Positions 8,194 through 15,971 of a stretch of 64,000 nt of DNA are shown in pieces; positions within the stretch are counted from its first letter, which is position 1, and each line of letters begins with the position of its first letter. Both the position numbers and the translations under genes were made by a program. The DNA is from Palaeococcus ferrophilus DSM 13482. Lineage in GTDB: Archaea > Methanobacteriota_B > Thermococci > Thermococcales > Thermococcaceae. The stretch covers positions 248,001-312,000 of the forward strand of contig NZ_LANF01000019.1 in assembly GCF_000966265.1 (NCBI RefSeq). Reading direction: 5' to 3'. A model generated the notes under the pieces. It made no database searches. It was not told the origin of the DNA and was given only the letters and a program-made list of their open reading frames with translations.

Positions 8194-9351
8194 ATGAAGG
8201 AGGTAATACTTCTAACCGGGGCCCCCCTCAACGGGAGGGACGAGTACGCCTGCGAGGCCCTGGAAGGGGCGGGGGAAATCTACCAGTACTACCACGTTTT
8301 TGACTACATCAGGAGAGTAGCGAAGGACATGGGCGTTAAAATAACCCGGAAGAACGTCCTCGACTTTGCGCTCAACCACTCAGAGCTCATGAACGACATA
8401 CGGGATGAGGCCTTCAGCAGGATAAGGCGCGAGATAGATGATAGCGAGAAGGATTACCACATAGTCTCAACCCCGGCGCTCTTCCGGTGGGGCAGCGGGA
8501 GCGTTATAGGCTTCACCCTGAGCAACCTCAAGCTCCTCAAGCCGGAGAGGGTGATAATAGTCCTCGACGACATCCTCAGCGTCAGGCGGAGGATCATAAA
8601 CGACCCCGAGTGGTTCGAGCGCTTCGGAAGCGAAGAGAACATAAAGCTCTCCACCCTCGTCATGTGGCGCGAGGATGCGATAAACCACGTCAAAACGCTC
8701 GTCCACGAGCTCAAGAAGGAGGGCATAGAGGTTCGCTACGTCCTCCAGTTCGGAATAAGACATCCAAAGGAAACCTTCCTTGACCTGCTCTTCCATGAGA
8801 ACGAGAAGCCGCTCGTTTACCTCAGCTACCCCATGACCGGCCACGAGGAGGAGTACTATCAGCGCGTCAGGGGCTTCTACGAGAAGCTGAGCGAGCACTT
8901 TACGGTTCTTGATCCCGGTGCCCTCGACGATTGGTGGGTCGTTGCCGAATACGACAACCAGGTGGAGAAGGATCCGGAGATAAAAAAGATACACATAAAG
9001 CACCTCCTCGACGGCAACGAGGTGGACGAGCTGGACAGGGAGGACATAGAGCAGGCCACGGAAATCCTCAGGAGGCAGCTGGTGGACAGGGACTTCAACC
9101 TCGTGAGGGTGAGCAAGGCCATAGCGGTTTACCACTACACACAGCACGTCTCGGCTGGGGTTATAAGTGAGATGGCCGAGGCTCACAGGAACTTCGGGGC
9201 GATATACCTCTACTACCCCTTCAAGCGCCGTCCCAGCCCGTTCATGGAGTACTACGGCATGCAGAACCCCTCGAGAAAGACGATGTTCAAGGACGAGGAC
9301 GAGATGATAAGGGCGATGGTGGAGGAGAAGGAGTACTGGACTAAGGCGTGA
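8194..9351 (+). CDS. Nucleoside kinase-like / deoxyribosyltransferase-like protein with degenerate P-loop
   Basis: A 385-residue protein. The start is the ATG at 8194, placed by GGGGGTG five bases upstream; a GTG six bases earlier is less likely. The N-terminus begins like a P-loop kinase (VILLTGAP) but continues LNGRDEY in place of GK[S/T], so ATP binding by a normal Walker A is doubtful. The C-terminal part (from about residue 200) contains VYLSYPMTGHEEEYYQRV, a conserved LDPGALDDWW, and ISEMAEAH. This resembles nucleoside 2-deoxyribosyltransferase-like folds with their catalytic Glu. Such kinase-like families are often labelled AAA ATPase in archaeal genomes. The function is unknown; nucleotide metabolism is a guess. 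It is convergent with, and directly abuts, the next gene. Confidence 0.65.
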   Translation: MKEVILLTGAPLNGRDEYACEALEGAGEIYQYYHVFDYIRRVAKDMGVKITRKNVLDFALNHSELMNDIRDEAFSRIRREIDDSEKDYHIVSTPALFRWGSGSVIGFTLSNLKLLKPERVIIVLDDILSVRRRIINDPEWFERFGSEENIKLSTLVMWREDAINHVKTLVHELKKEGIEVRYVLQFGIRHPKETFLDLLFHENEKPLVYLSYPMTGHEEEYYQRVRGFYEKLSEHFTVLDPGALDDWWVVAEYDNQVEKDPEIKKIHIKHLLDGNEVDELDREDIEQATEILRRQLVDRDFNLVRVSKAIAVYHYTQHVSAGVISEMAEAHRNFGAIYLYYPFKRRPSPFMEYYGMQNPSRKTMFKDEDEMIRAMVEEKEYWTKA

Positions 9352-10434
9352 TCAGGGGAGGGGAATCCTCTCCACCTCTATTCTGTCCCACGTGGGGTAC
9401 TCCTCCACTATGAAGAACCTCACGTCGCCTTCTATCGCATCCGCCAGCTCAACCGCCACCTCCTCGGGCATCTCAAGCCTTCCCCTCTCGCGGTTGATGT
9501 AGAGCCACTCTCCCGGGACTTCCGCCTCCTCAACGAGGAACTCGTAGAGCTCATTCAAATCTTCGTACTCCGCTATTCCAAAGCGGAGAGTTCCCTCTTC
9601 AGTTATCTCCATGTATGGCCTCGCGACGTTCTTCGCCATCCTCCTCAGGCGGTTCTTGAGCTGAACCGCGTCCTTGAGCTTCGCGGTGCACAGGTGGTAG
9701 CTGAGGGAGGTGTTCTCCTCCCCCCAGCGGAGGAGCTCAAGCCCGAGCTCGAGGGAGCCCTTTATGGCGGAACTCTCGTCGCTTATGGGCTTGAAGCCCC
9801 TGTTGAGTATGGCCCTTAGGTTGGTCTCGCTGAACTCAAGCTCGTTCACGTTGAGGAACTTCGCGCCGAGCTTATCCAGGAACCCGGCGTACCACCTCAT
9901 CCTCTCCAGCTGGCCTGGGATGGAGGGTATCTCTCCTCCAACGTCCCAGCCGAAGTCGAAGGCGTTGCGAATGTTCTCTATCTCAACTTTGAAGAGCTTC
10001 GAGTTCGGGTTGAAGAGATCAGGGTGGAATCTTATTTCGTCTAAACCGGCGTCGTAGAGCTTTTCGAGGTTCTTCTTCGTTGCGAGCGCTCCGGTTGTGT
10101 AGAGGTGGACGTGGAACCTCTCCCCGAAGCTGTCCTTGAGGGTCTTTATGTACTCCACAGTCCTGTCGAGCCTGGCGAGAGGGTCTCCCCCTGTAACCCC
10201 TGCACCTTTAGCCTCCTGAATTTTGGCCTCCTCGATGATATCTCTTACCCTCTCAACGGGCCTCTCGTTGGCATAAACAACGTCCTCCCTCCTCCACGGG
10301 CTGAGAGGGCAGTAGAAGCAGTCCCTTGGACATGCCCCCGTTGTGAAAAGGACAAGCTTCTCGCCCCTAACGCAGAGCTGGCAGCCCTTTGGAAGCTCTC
10401 TCACGGAATAGGAAAAATAAGGGGTCTCTCTCAT
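9352..10434 (-). CDS. Radical SAM protein of unknown specificity
   Basis: A 360-residue radical-SAM enzyme with GACPRDCFYCPLSP, a C-x3-C-x2-C cluster motif, and a GGDP-type SAM-binding segment (GVTGGDPL). Two further Cys near the N-terminus (GCQLCVRG) could bind extra iron-sulfur or metal. The start is the ATG giving MRETPYFSYS, preceded by GGTGACG; an upstream in-frame extension has no ribosome binding site. The layout recalls pyruvate formate-lyase-activating-enzyme-like archaeal radical-SAM proteins, but no partner enzyme lies nearby and the substrate is unknown. Its stop codon is adjacent to the stop of the convergent gene. Confidence 0.75.
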   Translation of the reverse strand: MRETPYFSYSVRELPKGCQLCVRGEKLVLFTTGACPRDCFYCPLSPWRREDVVYANERPVERVRDIIEEAKIQEAKGAGVTGGDPLARLDRTVEYIKTLKDSFGERFHVHLYTTGALATKKNLEKLYDAGLDEIRFHPDLFNPNSKLFKVEIENIRNAFDFGWDVGGEIPSIPGQLERMRWYAGFLDKLGAKFLNVNELEFSETNLRAILNRGFKPISDESSAIKGSLELGLELLRWGEENTSLSYHLCTAKLKDAVQLKNRLRRMAKNVARPYMEITEEGTLRFGIAEYEDLNELYEFLVEEAEVPGEWLYINRERGRLEMPEEVAVELADAIEGDVRFFIVEEYPTWDRIEVERIPLP

Positions 10435-10537
10435 GAGCGTCACCAAAAAAGAGAAAGGGGCGGGGGGCTTTAAACCCTTCGGTGGCGGGGGCTGATTTAA
10501 TCCACTGATTACACCATGGAACGCAAAACGGGGGTGC

Positions 10538-11338
10538 CTAACGGAGGATCGTAACAAGCTCTTGTATCTCCTCGCTCTGCGTGAGCTCCTCCACCTCTTC
10601 CAGTATTCTCTCCTTCTGGCTGATGACGATTCCGGAGGCCCTGTCCTCGCCGGGGACTATCACGTGGATGTTGCCCATTATTATGGCCCCAAGGTTGAGC
10701 CTCTTTATGAGGAAAGGTCCGTACTTCTGCACGATTCCGTGAATGAGCTCCTCGATGGCCTCCCTCGAGTACTTGAGCCCCTCGGGCTTCACGGTGACGG
10801 CGAAATCTAACTTTAAATCCACCTTCTTTCCGATGGGAGCATGGAACACCTGGGTGGACAGGACGAGGTTGTTCACGTCAACGCCCTTCTCCCTAAGGTG
10901 TATGGCCACACCCTTGGCGAACCTCTCAAGCTCTTCCCTGTACTCCTCGGGACAGTCCACGAGCACCGTGAGCTTTCCCCTCTCCTCGACATCGCCTGTG
11001 GTGAACTCTATCCTGAGGACCTCCTCCGGGACGTAAACTAGTAGGCCCCTTCCCTTCAGCTTCTCCGTGAGGTTCTCCGCTACCTTCTGGACTATTGACG
11101 TTATGAGCTCCTCCTCGTCGAAGAGGATGTAGCTCTGGGAGTCGTCCACGGCAAGGTAGGTGAGGGGAATTAACACCCTCCGTCCGTCCCCAAGCGTCCT
11201 GGTCTCCACCCTCACAAGGACCTTCACGGGCTCCATTCCCACTGCCTGTATGCCCGATAGGATTGGGTTCACGTAGTGACTCCTTATGATTGAATGATAA
11301 GTGGGATTCTCGGCGATGACCATAATCTCCTCAACCAT
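10538..11338 (-). CDS. Conserved hypothetical protein
   Basis: A 266-residue soluble acidic protein that I do not recognise. The ATG at 11338 is chosen because GAGGTGG lies six bases upstream; an in-frame GTG three codons earlier overlaps that site. It has no membrane segment or Cys-rich motif. The second half is a regular alternation of strands and helices (VDLKLDFAVTVKPEGL, YGPFLIKRLNLGAII) and the end is Glu-rich. A TATA box lies at 11380-11388, and inverted repeats surround it. Confidence 0.6.
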   Translation of the reverse strand: MVEEIMVIAENPTYHSIIRSHYVNPILSGIQAVGMEPVKVLVRVETRTLGDGRRVLIPLTYLAVDDSQSYILFDEEELITSIVQKVAENLTEKLKGRGLLVYVPEEVLRIEFTTGDVEERGKLTVLVDCPEEYREELERFAKGVAIHLREKGVDVNNLVLSTQVFHAPIGKKVDLKLDFAVTVKPEGLKYSREAIEELIHGIVQKYGPFLIKRLNLGAIIMGNIHVIVPGEDRASGIVISQKERILEEVEELTQSEEIQELVTILR

Positions 11339-11367
11339 CTTAACCACCTCCTCTCGCCAATTGAAAA

Positions 11368-11409
11368 TTGTCCTAAAAGTATATAAATTTTTCCCAAAAT
11401 TTTGGACAA
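11368..11409 (-). promoter_or_regulatory. TATA box enclosed by inverted repeats, upstream of the 266-residue gene
   Basis: On the minus strand TATATAAAT-type sequence (11380-11388) lies about 45 nt ahead of the ATG. TTGTCC (11368-11373) and GGACAA (11404-11409) flank it as inverted copies. A perfect 12-bp palindrome, CCAAAATTTTGG (11394-11405), sits on the BRE side. Such an arrangement could bind a regulator competing with TBP/TFB. The TATA call is fairly strong; the operator call is weak. Confidence 0.4.
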
Positions 11410-11501
11410 GTTTTTAGTATTGCATTAAAATGTGGTAATATTTCCAAGTAAGTTCTTCTTTTGTTGAAAAATTTACAATACTGGTTGTAAAATCTCCAAC
11501 A

Positions 11502-11951
11502 TCATGCAACCTCCGTCTGGTCGTATATGGGGAGGTTCTTCATATGCCTTGACAGCGTCCTGTAGAAGAACTCCTTCATCTCGGCGCTCATCCCGTCGTC
11601 GAGGATTATGTCGGCCTTTCTCTTCTCACGGTAGTTCATCCTATCCGCCCTCTGGAGGAGGAGCTCTATCGCGGGCAGGAGCTGGATTATGAGCTCCCTG
11701 AACAGGTCAACGTAAACGTCCTCGTCAAGTCCTTCATCGCTCTCTATCCCGACGTAGATCGCGTACCCCCTCAGCTGTATGACTATCACGAACTCGTTCT
11801 CGCTCACCTCAACGAAGGAGAATGAGTACTGGGTTGAGCCGATGGTGGCTAGCATAACCCCCTTTATCGAGAGTATGACGCTCTCTCCCTCAACCTCGAA
11901 GATTAAATCCTTGGCCAGCTCCCTCTGGGCTATGTCGTACAGGCCTATCAT
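11502..11951 (-). CDS. Hypothetical protein
   Basis: A 149-residue protein, family not recognised. It is mostly beta-strand in the first two thirds (VILSIKGVMLATIG, FVIVIQLRGYAIYVGIE) and helical at the end with many charged residues (MNYREKRKADIIL). No signal peptide or membrane helix is seen. I start at the ATG giving MIGLYDIAQ; an in-frame TTG five codons upstream is possible. A TATA-like CTTTATATCC (11981-11990) places transcription only about 10 nt upstream of the start, so the leader is very short. Confidence 0.55.
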   Translation of the reverse strand: MIGLYDIAQRELAKDLIFEVEGESVILSIKGVMLATIGSTQYSFSFVEVSENEFVIVIQLRGYAIYVGIESDEGLDEDVYVDLFRELIIQLLPAIELLLQRADRMNYREKRKADIILDDGMSAEMKEFFYRTLSRHMKNLPIYDQTEVA

Positions 11952-12096
11952 ACAAACCCCTGTCAAAGTAGGGCGTAGGCCTTTATATCCCTTTGCACTT
12001 TTAATAACGAAAAGTTTTTAAAATCTCCCGTCCATAGTTAAATCGCCTCTTCTTGGAGCGCCTTGGCAAACCCAAAAAACACCGGGAGGTGGGGCC

Positions 12097-12183
12097 ATGC
12101 TCGAGGATGTGCTCCTGCTCTACCTACTGAGCGATAGGAAGAAGGGGAAAAAGCGCAGGCCACGCGACACCCAAACCCTTTAA
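12097..12183 (+). CDS. Small 28-residue ORF with strong ribosome binding site
   Basis: An ATG preceded by GGGAGGTGGGG opens a 28-codon frame (MLEDVLLLYLLSDRKKG...) ending in TAA. The first half is hydrophobic and the second half strongly basic (DRKKGKKRRPRD), like a small membrane-associated or nucleic-acid-binding peptide. It lies 32 nt before the ATG of the next gene and would be its operon leader. The evidence is the ribosome binding site and the amphipathic composition only; it may be a chance frame. Confidence 0.4.
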   Translation: MLEDVLLLYLLSDRKKGKKRRPRDTQTL

Positions 12184-12215
12184 ATTCCCTCCCCCAACTA
12201 CATACGGGTGTGACC

Positions 12216-13727
12216 ATGGACGTGTTCTCCCTCCTCGTGAGCCTCAAGAAACCGGAACCCCTCACCCCCGAGAAGAGGGCCCGGGACTTCCAATCACTCC
12301 TGCAGTCGGCCAGACCCGGCGATGAAATCGAGGTAAGGGGATTTCTCCTCATGAGGGAGCCCCCTAACTCACCGCACGATGCCCTCTACTACCTCCTATC
12401 GCCCCTGAGCCCTTCGGAGCTTGAAAAAAGCCGTTTCCGAACTTTCGCGGTCCTCAAGATAACCGAGAGGACGAGGGTGTCAAAGGATGCAGACTTTCGG
12501 GGAGGGGCCTACGTCAGGGTGAGGGGCCTTCTCGAGCCCTATCCCTACGGCACCCTGCGGGCCGTGAACGCCCTTTCCATTGAGGGGGAGGATTACACCT
12601 CATACTGGAGGGACTACCGCGGGTACGCCCTCAGCAGACGGGAGATGGAGGAGCTCTTCGCTTCAACCTTTGACATGAACTTTCAGCTCAGGACGGCCTT
12701 TTTGTACACCCTCTTCTCCTCCCCCACGCTCCCGGAGTACCGCATGAGCGAGGGGGGAACGCTCTCCGTAATCGAGACGGACGAGAGGGTCGTAAAATCC
12801 TTCTGGGAGGTGGGGCGTTACCTCGTGGGGCTCCTTCCACCGGAGCTCCTGCTCCGTAGGGGAATGGCGAGAAGGCTCTACGTTGACCCCGAGCTTGACA
12901 TTGACTTCCCGCTCTTCCTCCCGGGCGGCTCAATGAGGTACTACTCTCCCACCTCCTCGGCGCTCCTGAAGAGGGAAGTGCCCGTCGCGAAGTGGGCGAG
13001 GGAGTACTTCACCTCCCACGGAGCGGTTTTCATAACCCCCAAGGCCGCTGGAAAGCTGACCCCCGCGGACTCCCTCGCCCACCTCTCGGAGTTCCCGTTC
13101 ATACGTCAGGAGCCGGCTGGAGTCGAGAGGAACCGCGAGTTCGAACAGCTCATCCCCAACATACTGGTCACCATAGCGCTCGCCCGCGAGAGGGTAAAAA
13201 CTCTCTCAAGCGGGGACCCCGCCGTTGAGGACTTTGGAGAGCGCTTCCAGCGCTGGTTGACCAAAAACCGCTTCGAGTACGGCGAGATGATGGACGCCCT
13301 CATGCTCCACGGAAGCGTCTTTGACGCGGACACCCGCTTCAGGCTCAGCCTCGCCCTCCTCGGGGAGATGGCCCGCTTCGAGGGGAAGGTTACGAACTCG
13401 CTCAAGGGCAATGTGCTCGAGATCAACCAGGAGCTCCTCGACACGTGGATAAACGAGGTGCCGGAGGAGACGATAATGAGGGCCGTCAAGGATTACGAGA
13501 CCTTCGTGAGCAGGGACAAGAGGATGCGCATGGCCCTTCGCGTGTTCCTCGACCTTGAGGCCACCTCCTCGGGAGGACTGGTTGGAAGGGCGGAGTTTGA
13601 GAGGGCCCTCGTTGGGGCTGGTTTCAGGCCGGCTGACGCTTCGAGGATAACGGACATGCTGATAAAGGAGGGCTACATCTTCCAGCCAAGGCCCGGAAGG
13701 CTGCGCCTGATAGTGAGGGACTTCTAG
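12216..13727 (+). CDS. Conserved archaeal protein with OB-like N-terminus and MCM-like winged-helix C-terminus
   Basis: A 503-residue protein without a named family that I can give. The ATG at 12216 has GGGTG five bases upstream. Residues about 30-130 look like an OB-type beta domain (GDEIEVRGFLLMRE, AYVRVRGLLEPYPYGTLRAVNAL). The middle is helical with no Walker A, Walker B or arginine-finger motif. The last about 80 residues (RVFLDLEATSSGG to GYIFQPRPGRLRLI) follow the pattern of the winged helix at the end of MCM helicases. One reading is an MCM-derived protein that has lost its AAA+ core; an unrelated OB/wHTH DNA-binding protein is equally possible. Confidence 0.6.
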   Translation: MDVFSLLVSLKKPEPLTPEKRARDFQSLLQSARPGDEIEVRGFLLMREPPNSPHDALYYLLSPLSPSELEKSRFRTFAVLKITERTRVSKDADFRGGAYVRVRGLLEPYPYGTLRAVNALSIEGEDYTSYWRDYRGYALSRREMEELFASTFDMNFQLRTAFLYTLFSSPTLPEYRMSEGGTLSVIETDERVVKSFWEVGRYLVGLLPPELLLRRGMARRLYVDPELDIDFPLFLPGGSMRYYSPTSSALLKREVPVAKWAREYFTSHGAVFITPKAAGKLTPADSLAHLSEFPFIRQEPAGVERNREFEQLIPNILVTIALARERVKTLSSGDPAVEDFGERFQRWLTKNRFEYGEMMDALMLHGSVFDADTRFRLSLALLGEMARFEGKVTNSLKGNVLEINQELLDTWINEVPEETIMRAVKDYETFVSRDKRMRMALRVFLDLEATSSGGLVGRAEFERALVGAGFRPADASRITDMLIKEGYIFQPRPGRLRLIVRDF

Positions 13728-13735
13728 GGCGATAC

Positions 13736-13745
13736 GTTTATAAGT
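13736..13745 (+). promoter_or_regulatory. TATA box for the DUF357-DUF555 pair
   Basis: GTTTATAAGT lies about 38 nt ahead of the DUF357 ATG, overlapping the region just after the preceding stop codon. Initiation would fall about ten bases upstream of the start. Confidence 0.55.
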
Positions 13746-13778
13746 CTATCACTTTATCCCCTACCGAGGCGAAAGCCA

Positions 13779-14063
13779 ATGAGGGAGATAACGGAAGAAA
13801 AACTACAGAAGTACTTTCAAATTGCCAGAGAAGCCCTGGAAACCCTCGAAATTGCCGTCCATGAGAAGAGTCTTCTGTACCCCGTTGCGAAAGACTTTTT
13901 AACCATGGCCAGAAGCTACTATGAAGACGCCCGGTACTACTACGAAAAGGGCGACTACGTGACGGCTTTCGCGGCTTTGAACTACGCACACGGCTTCATT
14001 GACGCAGGGGTAAGGCTTGGAGTGTTTAAGGGCGAAGACGACAGGCTGTTCGCCTTCGGATGA
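13779..14063 (+). CDS. DUF357 family protein
   Basis: A 94-residue all-helical protein matching the archaeal DUF357 (COG1698) pattern. The central segment SYYEDARYYYEKGDYVTAFAALNYAHGFIDAGVRLG is the family's helical-hairpin signature, with tyrosines lining one face. Members are compact cytoplasmic proteins found across Euryarchaeota; no biochemical role is established. It lies nine bases before the DUF555 gene, so the two probably share a transcript. Confidence 0.85.
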   Translation: MREITEEKLQKYFQIAREALETLEIAVHEKSLLYPVAKDFLTMARSYYEDARYYYEKGDYVTAFAALNYAHGFIDAGVRLGVFKGEDDRLFAFG

Positions 14064-14072
14064 GGTGAGAGC

Positions 14073-14465
14073 ATGGGAGACTACGTTGTGGTGTTGGAAG
14101 CACCAATCATAGTGAGAGACGTTGAGACGGCTGAGGATGCAATAAACGTGGCCGTTTCAAAGGTTGCAAAGGCTTTGAATAAAGAGAAGCTCGATTTTGT
14201 GAGGGTTGAGCTCGGGTACTCCCAGTGCCCGGTCTGCGGGAACCACTTCGAGAGCGCGTTTGTCATAGGGAACGTCGGACTCGTTGGGATTTACCTGACG
14301 CTCAGAGTGTTCAACGCCCAGAGCGTTGAGCACGCCGAGAGGATAGCCAAGGCCGTTGTCGGAAAGGCCCTCAAGAAGGTGCCCCTGAAGGTGTTTGAGA
14401 TTAAAGAACTCCACGACGGAACGGACGAAGAGGGGATAGAGATAAACAACGGGGAGATGCTTTAG
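14073..14465 (+). CDS. DUF555 / UPF0212 family protein
   Basis: A 130-residue protein matching UPF0212 (DUF555). The motif YSQCPVCGNHFESAFV contains a CPxCG zinc-knuckle-like pair, and the start YVVVLEAPIIVRDVETAEDAINVAVSK is typical of the family. GAGGTGAG precedes the ATG. It is second in an operon with DUF357. The function is unknown; a single CxxC suggests metal binding on dimerization. Confidence 0.88.
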   Translation: MGDYVVVLEAPIIVRDVETAEDAINVAVSKVAKALNKEKLDFVRVELGYSQCPVCGNHFESAFVIGNVGLVGIYLTLRVFNAQSVEHAERIAKAVVGKALKKVPLKVFEIKELHDGTDEEGIEINNGEML

Positions 14466-14535
14466 TCGCCTTTTCTGCCCTTTAACTTTTGGCTACCTCT
14501 CTCCCTTCATTGGATGCCTTCGGGAAGGAGGCCAT

Positions 14536-14964
14536 TCAAAGCAGGCTTTCGATGAGCTTGTAATCCTCCTCTGGAATTTGCCTCATCGATTTACCCATCA
14601 AGTGGCCGCTCCAGCGCTTCTTGTTCGTGATGAACTTCAGCTTTGGAATGAGCGGCTTGAAATCAATCTCGCCGAGTTTGGCCGGCTTGATCTTCACCCT
14701 GAGTGGATAAGTCTCGTTCGGCATATGAGCCTTGAAAATCCTGCTTGAGTCCTCGTAAGGCTCGCTTATCACTTCAAAAATGCCGACAATTCTGGGTTCA
14801 AGGACTTCCTTGTTTTCGCGCTCCTGCTTGAGGTAGATGACGAGCTTATCGCCGAGCTTGACTTTGGCGATGGTATTCCTGTGCCTCCTCGGCACGCCCC
14901 AGACGTTCTTCTCCTTAATCACCTTCCAGTTCGCACGGTTGGTAATGCAGAGCCAGTAGGTCAT
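14536..14964 (-). CDS. EVE-domain protein (PUA-like, possible modified-base reader)
   Basis: A 142-residue protein that is a single EVE domain. It opens with [16 protein letters not shown], then [25 protein letters not shown], the pocket-forming part of the fold, and ends [29 protein letters not shown] domains are related to YTH and PUA folds and bind modified bases in RNA or DNA; many sit beside restriction or other defence genes. Here the type I restriction operon is the next operon. The ATG at 14964 is chosen for the GGTGACC just upstream; an in-frame GTG six codons earlier is less likely. Confidence 0.85.
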   Translation of the reverse strand: MTYWLCITNRANWKVIKEKNVWGVPRRHRNTIAKVKLGDKLVIYLKQERENKEVLEPRIVGIFEVISEPYEDSSRIFKAHMPNETYPLRVKIKPAKLGEIDFKPLIPKLKFITNKKRWSGHLMGKSMRQIPEEDYKLIESLL

Positions 14965-15044
14965 GGAGGTCACCCCCACCACTCTATAAACGGGAAGCTT
15001 AATAACCTTTTGTGTTCACCCATGCATATATTTAGCCACTAACC

Positions 15045-15150
15045 TTTAAATAGAAGTTTAACAGAGAAAAGAGTGGAGATGAGGGTAAGTCCCGGTGTCC
15101 GCCGCGTACCCTGAGGTACGCAGAAATGGCGGCCCGGGGGCCGATTCTAG
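15045..15150 (+). ncRNA. Putative structured RNA gene with its own TATA box
   Basis: A TATA box (TTTAAATA, 15045-15052) predicts initiation near 15075. Downstream is a GC-rich hairpin. CCCGG (15091-15095) pairs with CCGGG (15134-15138), CCGCC (15099-15103) with GGCGG (15128-15132), and GCGTACC (15104-15110) with GGTACGC (15115-15121) around a CTGA tetraloop. An AGAAAT bulge lies on the 3' side. The high GC in an otherwise AT-rich gap is typical of hyperthermophile RNA genes. It does not fit C/D-box spacing or show a 3' ACA, so the class is unknown. A terminator hairpin is an alternative. Confidence 0.45.
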
Positions 15151-15152
15151 GT

Positions 15153-15971
15153 TCAGTCTCTTATTAGCTGTGCTAAATCAAGATTTATTGCTTCAATCTT
15201 TATTGGAGTTTTAGGAAATTCCAGCTCAATAAGGTGCTTCAATTTGTTAATATATTCGGGGGTTGCACCAACAATACCAAGTAGTATCACTGCGTCTCGC
15301 CGGTATCTACGTTCATATGCTTTCCTGGCAGCATCTAAGCGAAATATTTGACTACGTACAACTTCTAGAGGAAGAGGACTAAGTTTTATCTCGATTATAG
15401 CATCCGTTTTTTCATCAAGTGGCATGACAGCATCTGCAACATGTCTCTCAATTCTGACCTGTCGTTTTGCTATAGAGTTATACTTCCGCTCAAGTTCCCT
15501 AATTGCAAATTCTTCGATAATGTACGGAGGAATTTTGTCTTTTTGATTGAACTTCAGTTTAACCCCTGGAGAAGCTTTGTCCTTGTTCTTTGATACTTCC
15601 GGGATTTCCTCGAGTTCACTTCTTTCCTTTTCTTGTACTTCTTGAGGGGTCGCATATGGAAGCTTAACAAGAACTTCAAAAAATGTACGTGCTGCTTCCC
15701 CACCTCTAAGTATTGCTACAAGATTCAAAAGAAAGTCTAATCTCGTGATTCCCGTTGCGATGATAACAATAGCAAGAAAATAAATTAATGAGTCCCTGGC
15801 AATTAGAGCTATTGACGATACTAAAACAATACTTGAAACCCTAAGGAGATCAGTTATATCAAGGCGTTCTTTTTTCATTTTGAATATGAATAATGCCAAT
15901 ATCATTACAAAAGCAAGAACAATGCCTAAAACTCCCACACTTGTTGGATCTGGAATTTCAAAGTTATACAT
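15153..15971 (-). CDS. Membrane protein with PD-(D/E)XK-like nuclease domain, fourth gene of the type I RM operon
   Basis: A 272-residue protein. Three hydrophobic helices occupy residues about 10-90 (VLGIVLAFVMILALFIF, LVSSIALIARDSLIYFLAIVII). A charged linker follows, then a C-terminal domain. That domain contains VADAVMPLDEKTDAIIEIKLSP, fitting the D-x(n)-E-x-K core of PD-(D/E)XK nucleases, followed by a helix and a hydrophobic strand (YRRDAVILLGIVG). The start is the ATG of a TGATG overlap with the hsdS stop, with GGGGTGAG just upstream, so it is coupled to hsdS. Its AT content is visibly higher than in hsdM and hsdR. It is not a standard RM subunit; it could be an accessory nuclease or an anchor for the complex. 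The fold is inferred from motif spacing. Confidence 0.65.
   Translation of the reverse strand: MYNFEIPDPTSVGVLGIVLAFVMILALFIFKMKKERLDITDLLRVSSIVLVSSIALIARDSLIYFLAIVIIATGITRLDFLLNLVAILRGGEAARTFFEVLVKLPYATPQEVQEKERSELEEIPEVSKNKDKASPGVKLKFNQKDKIPPYIIEEFAIRELERKYNSIAKRQVRIERHVADAVMPLDEKTDAIIEIKLSPLPLEVVRSQIFRLDAARKAYERRYRRDAVILLGIVGATPEYINKLKHLIELEFPKTPIKIEAINLDLAQLIRD

Noticed and set aside
8467-9186. 239-codon minus-strand frame
   Set aside because: It is the shadow of the kinase-like/NDT-like gene on the plus strand; GC-rich genes leave long antisense frames.
15140-15165. GGTTCAGTCTC resembling a tRNA T-loop
   Set aside because: No T-stem, acceptor stem or anticodon arm can be formed around it.
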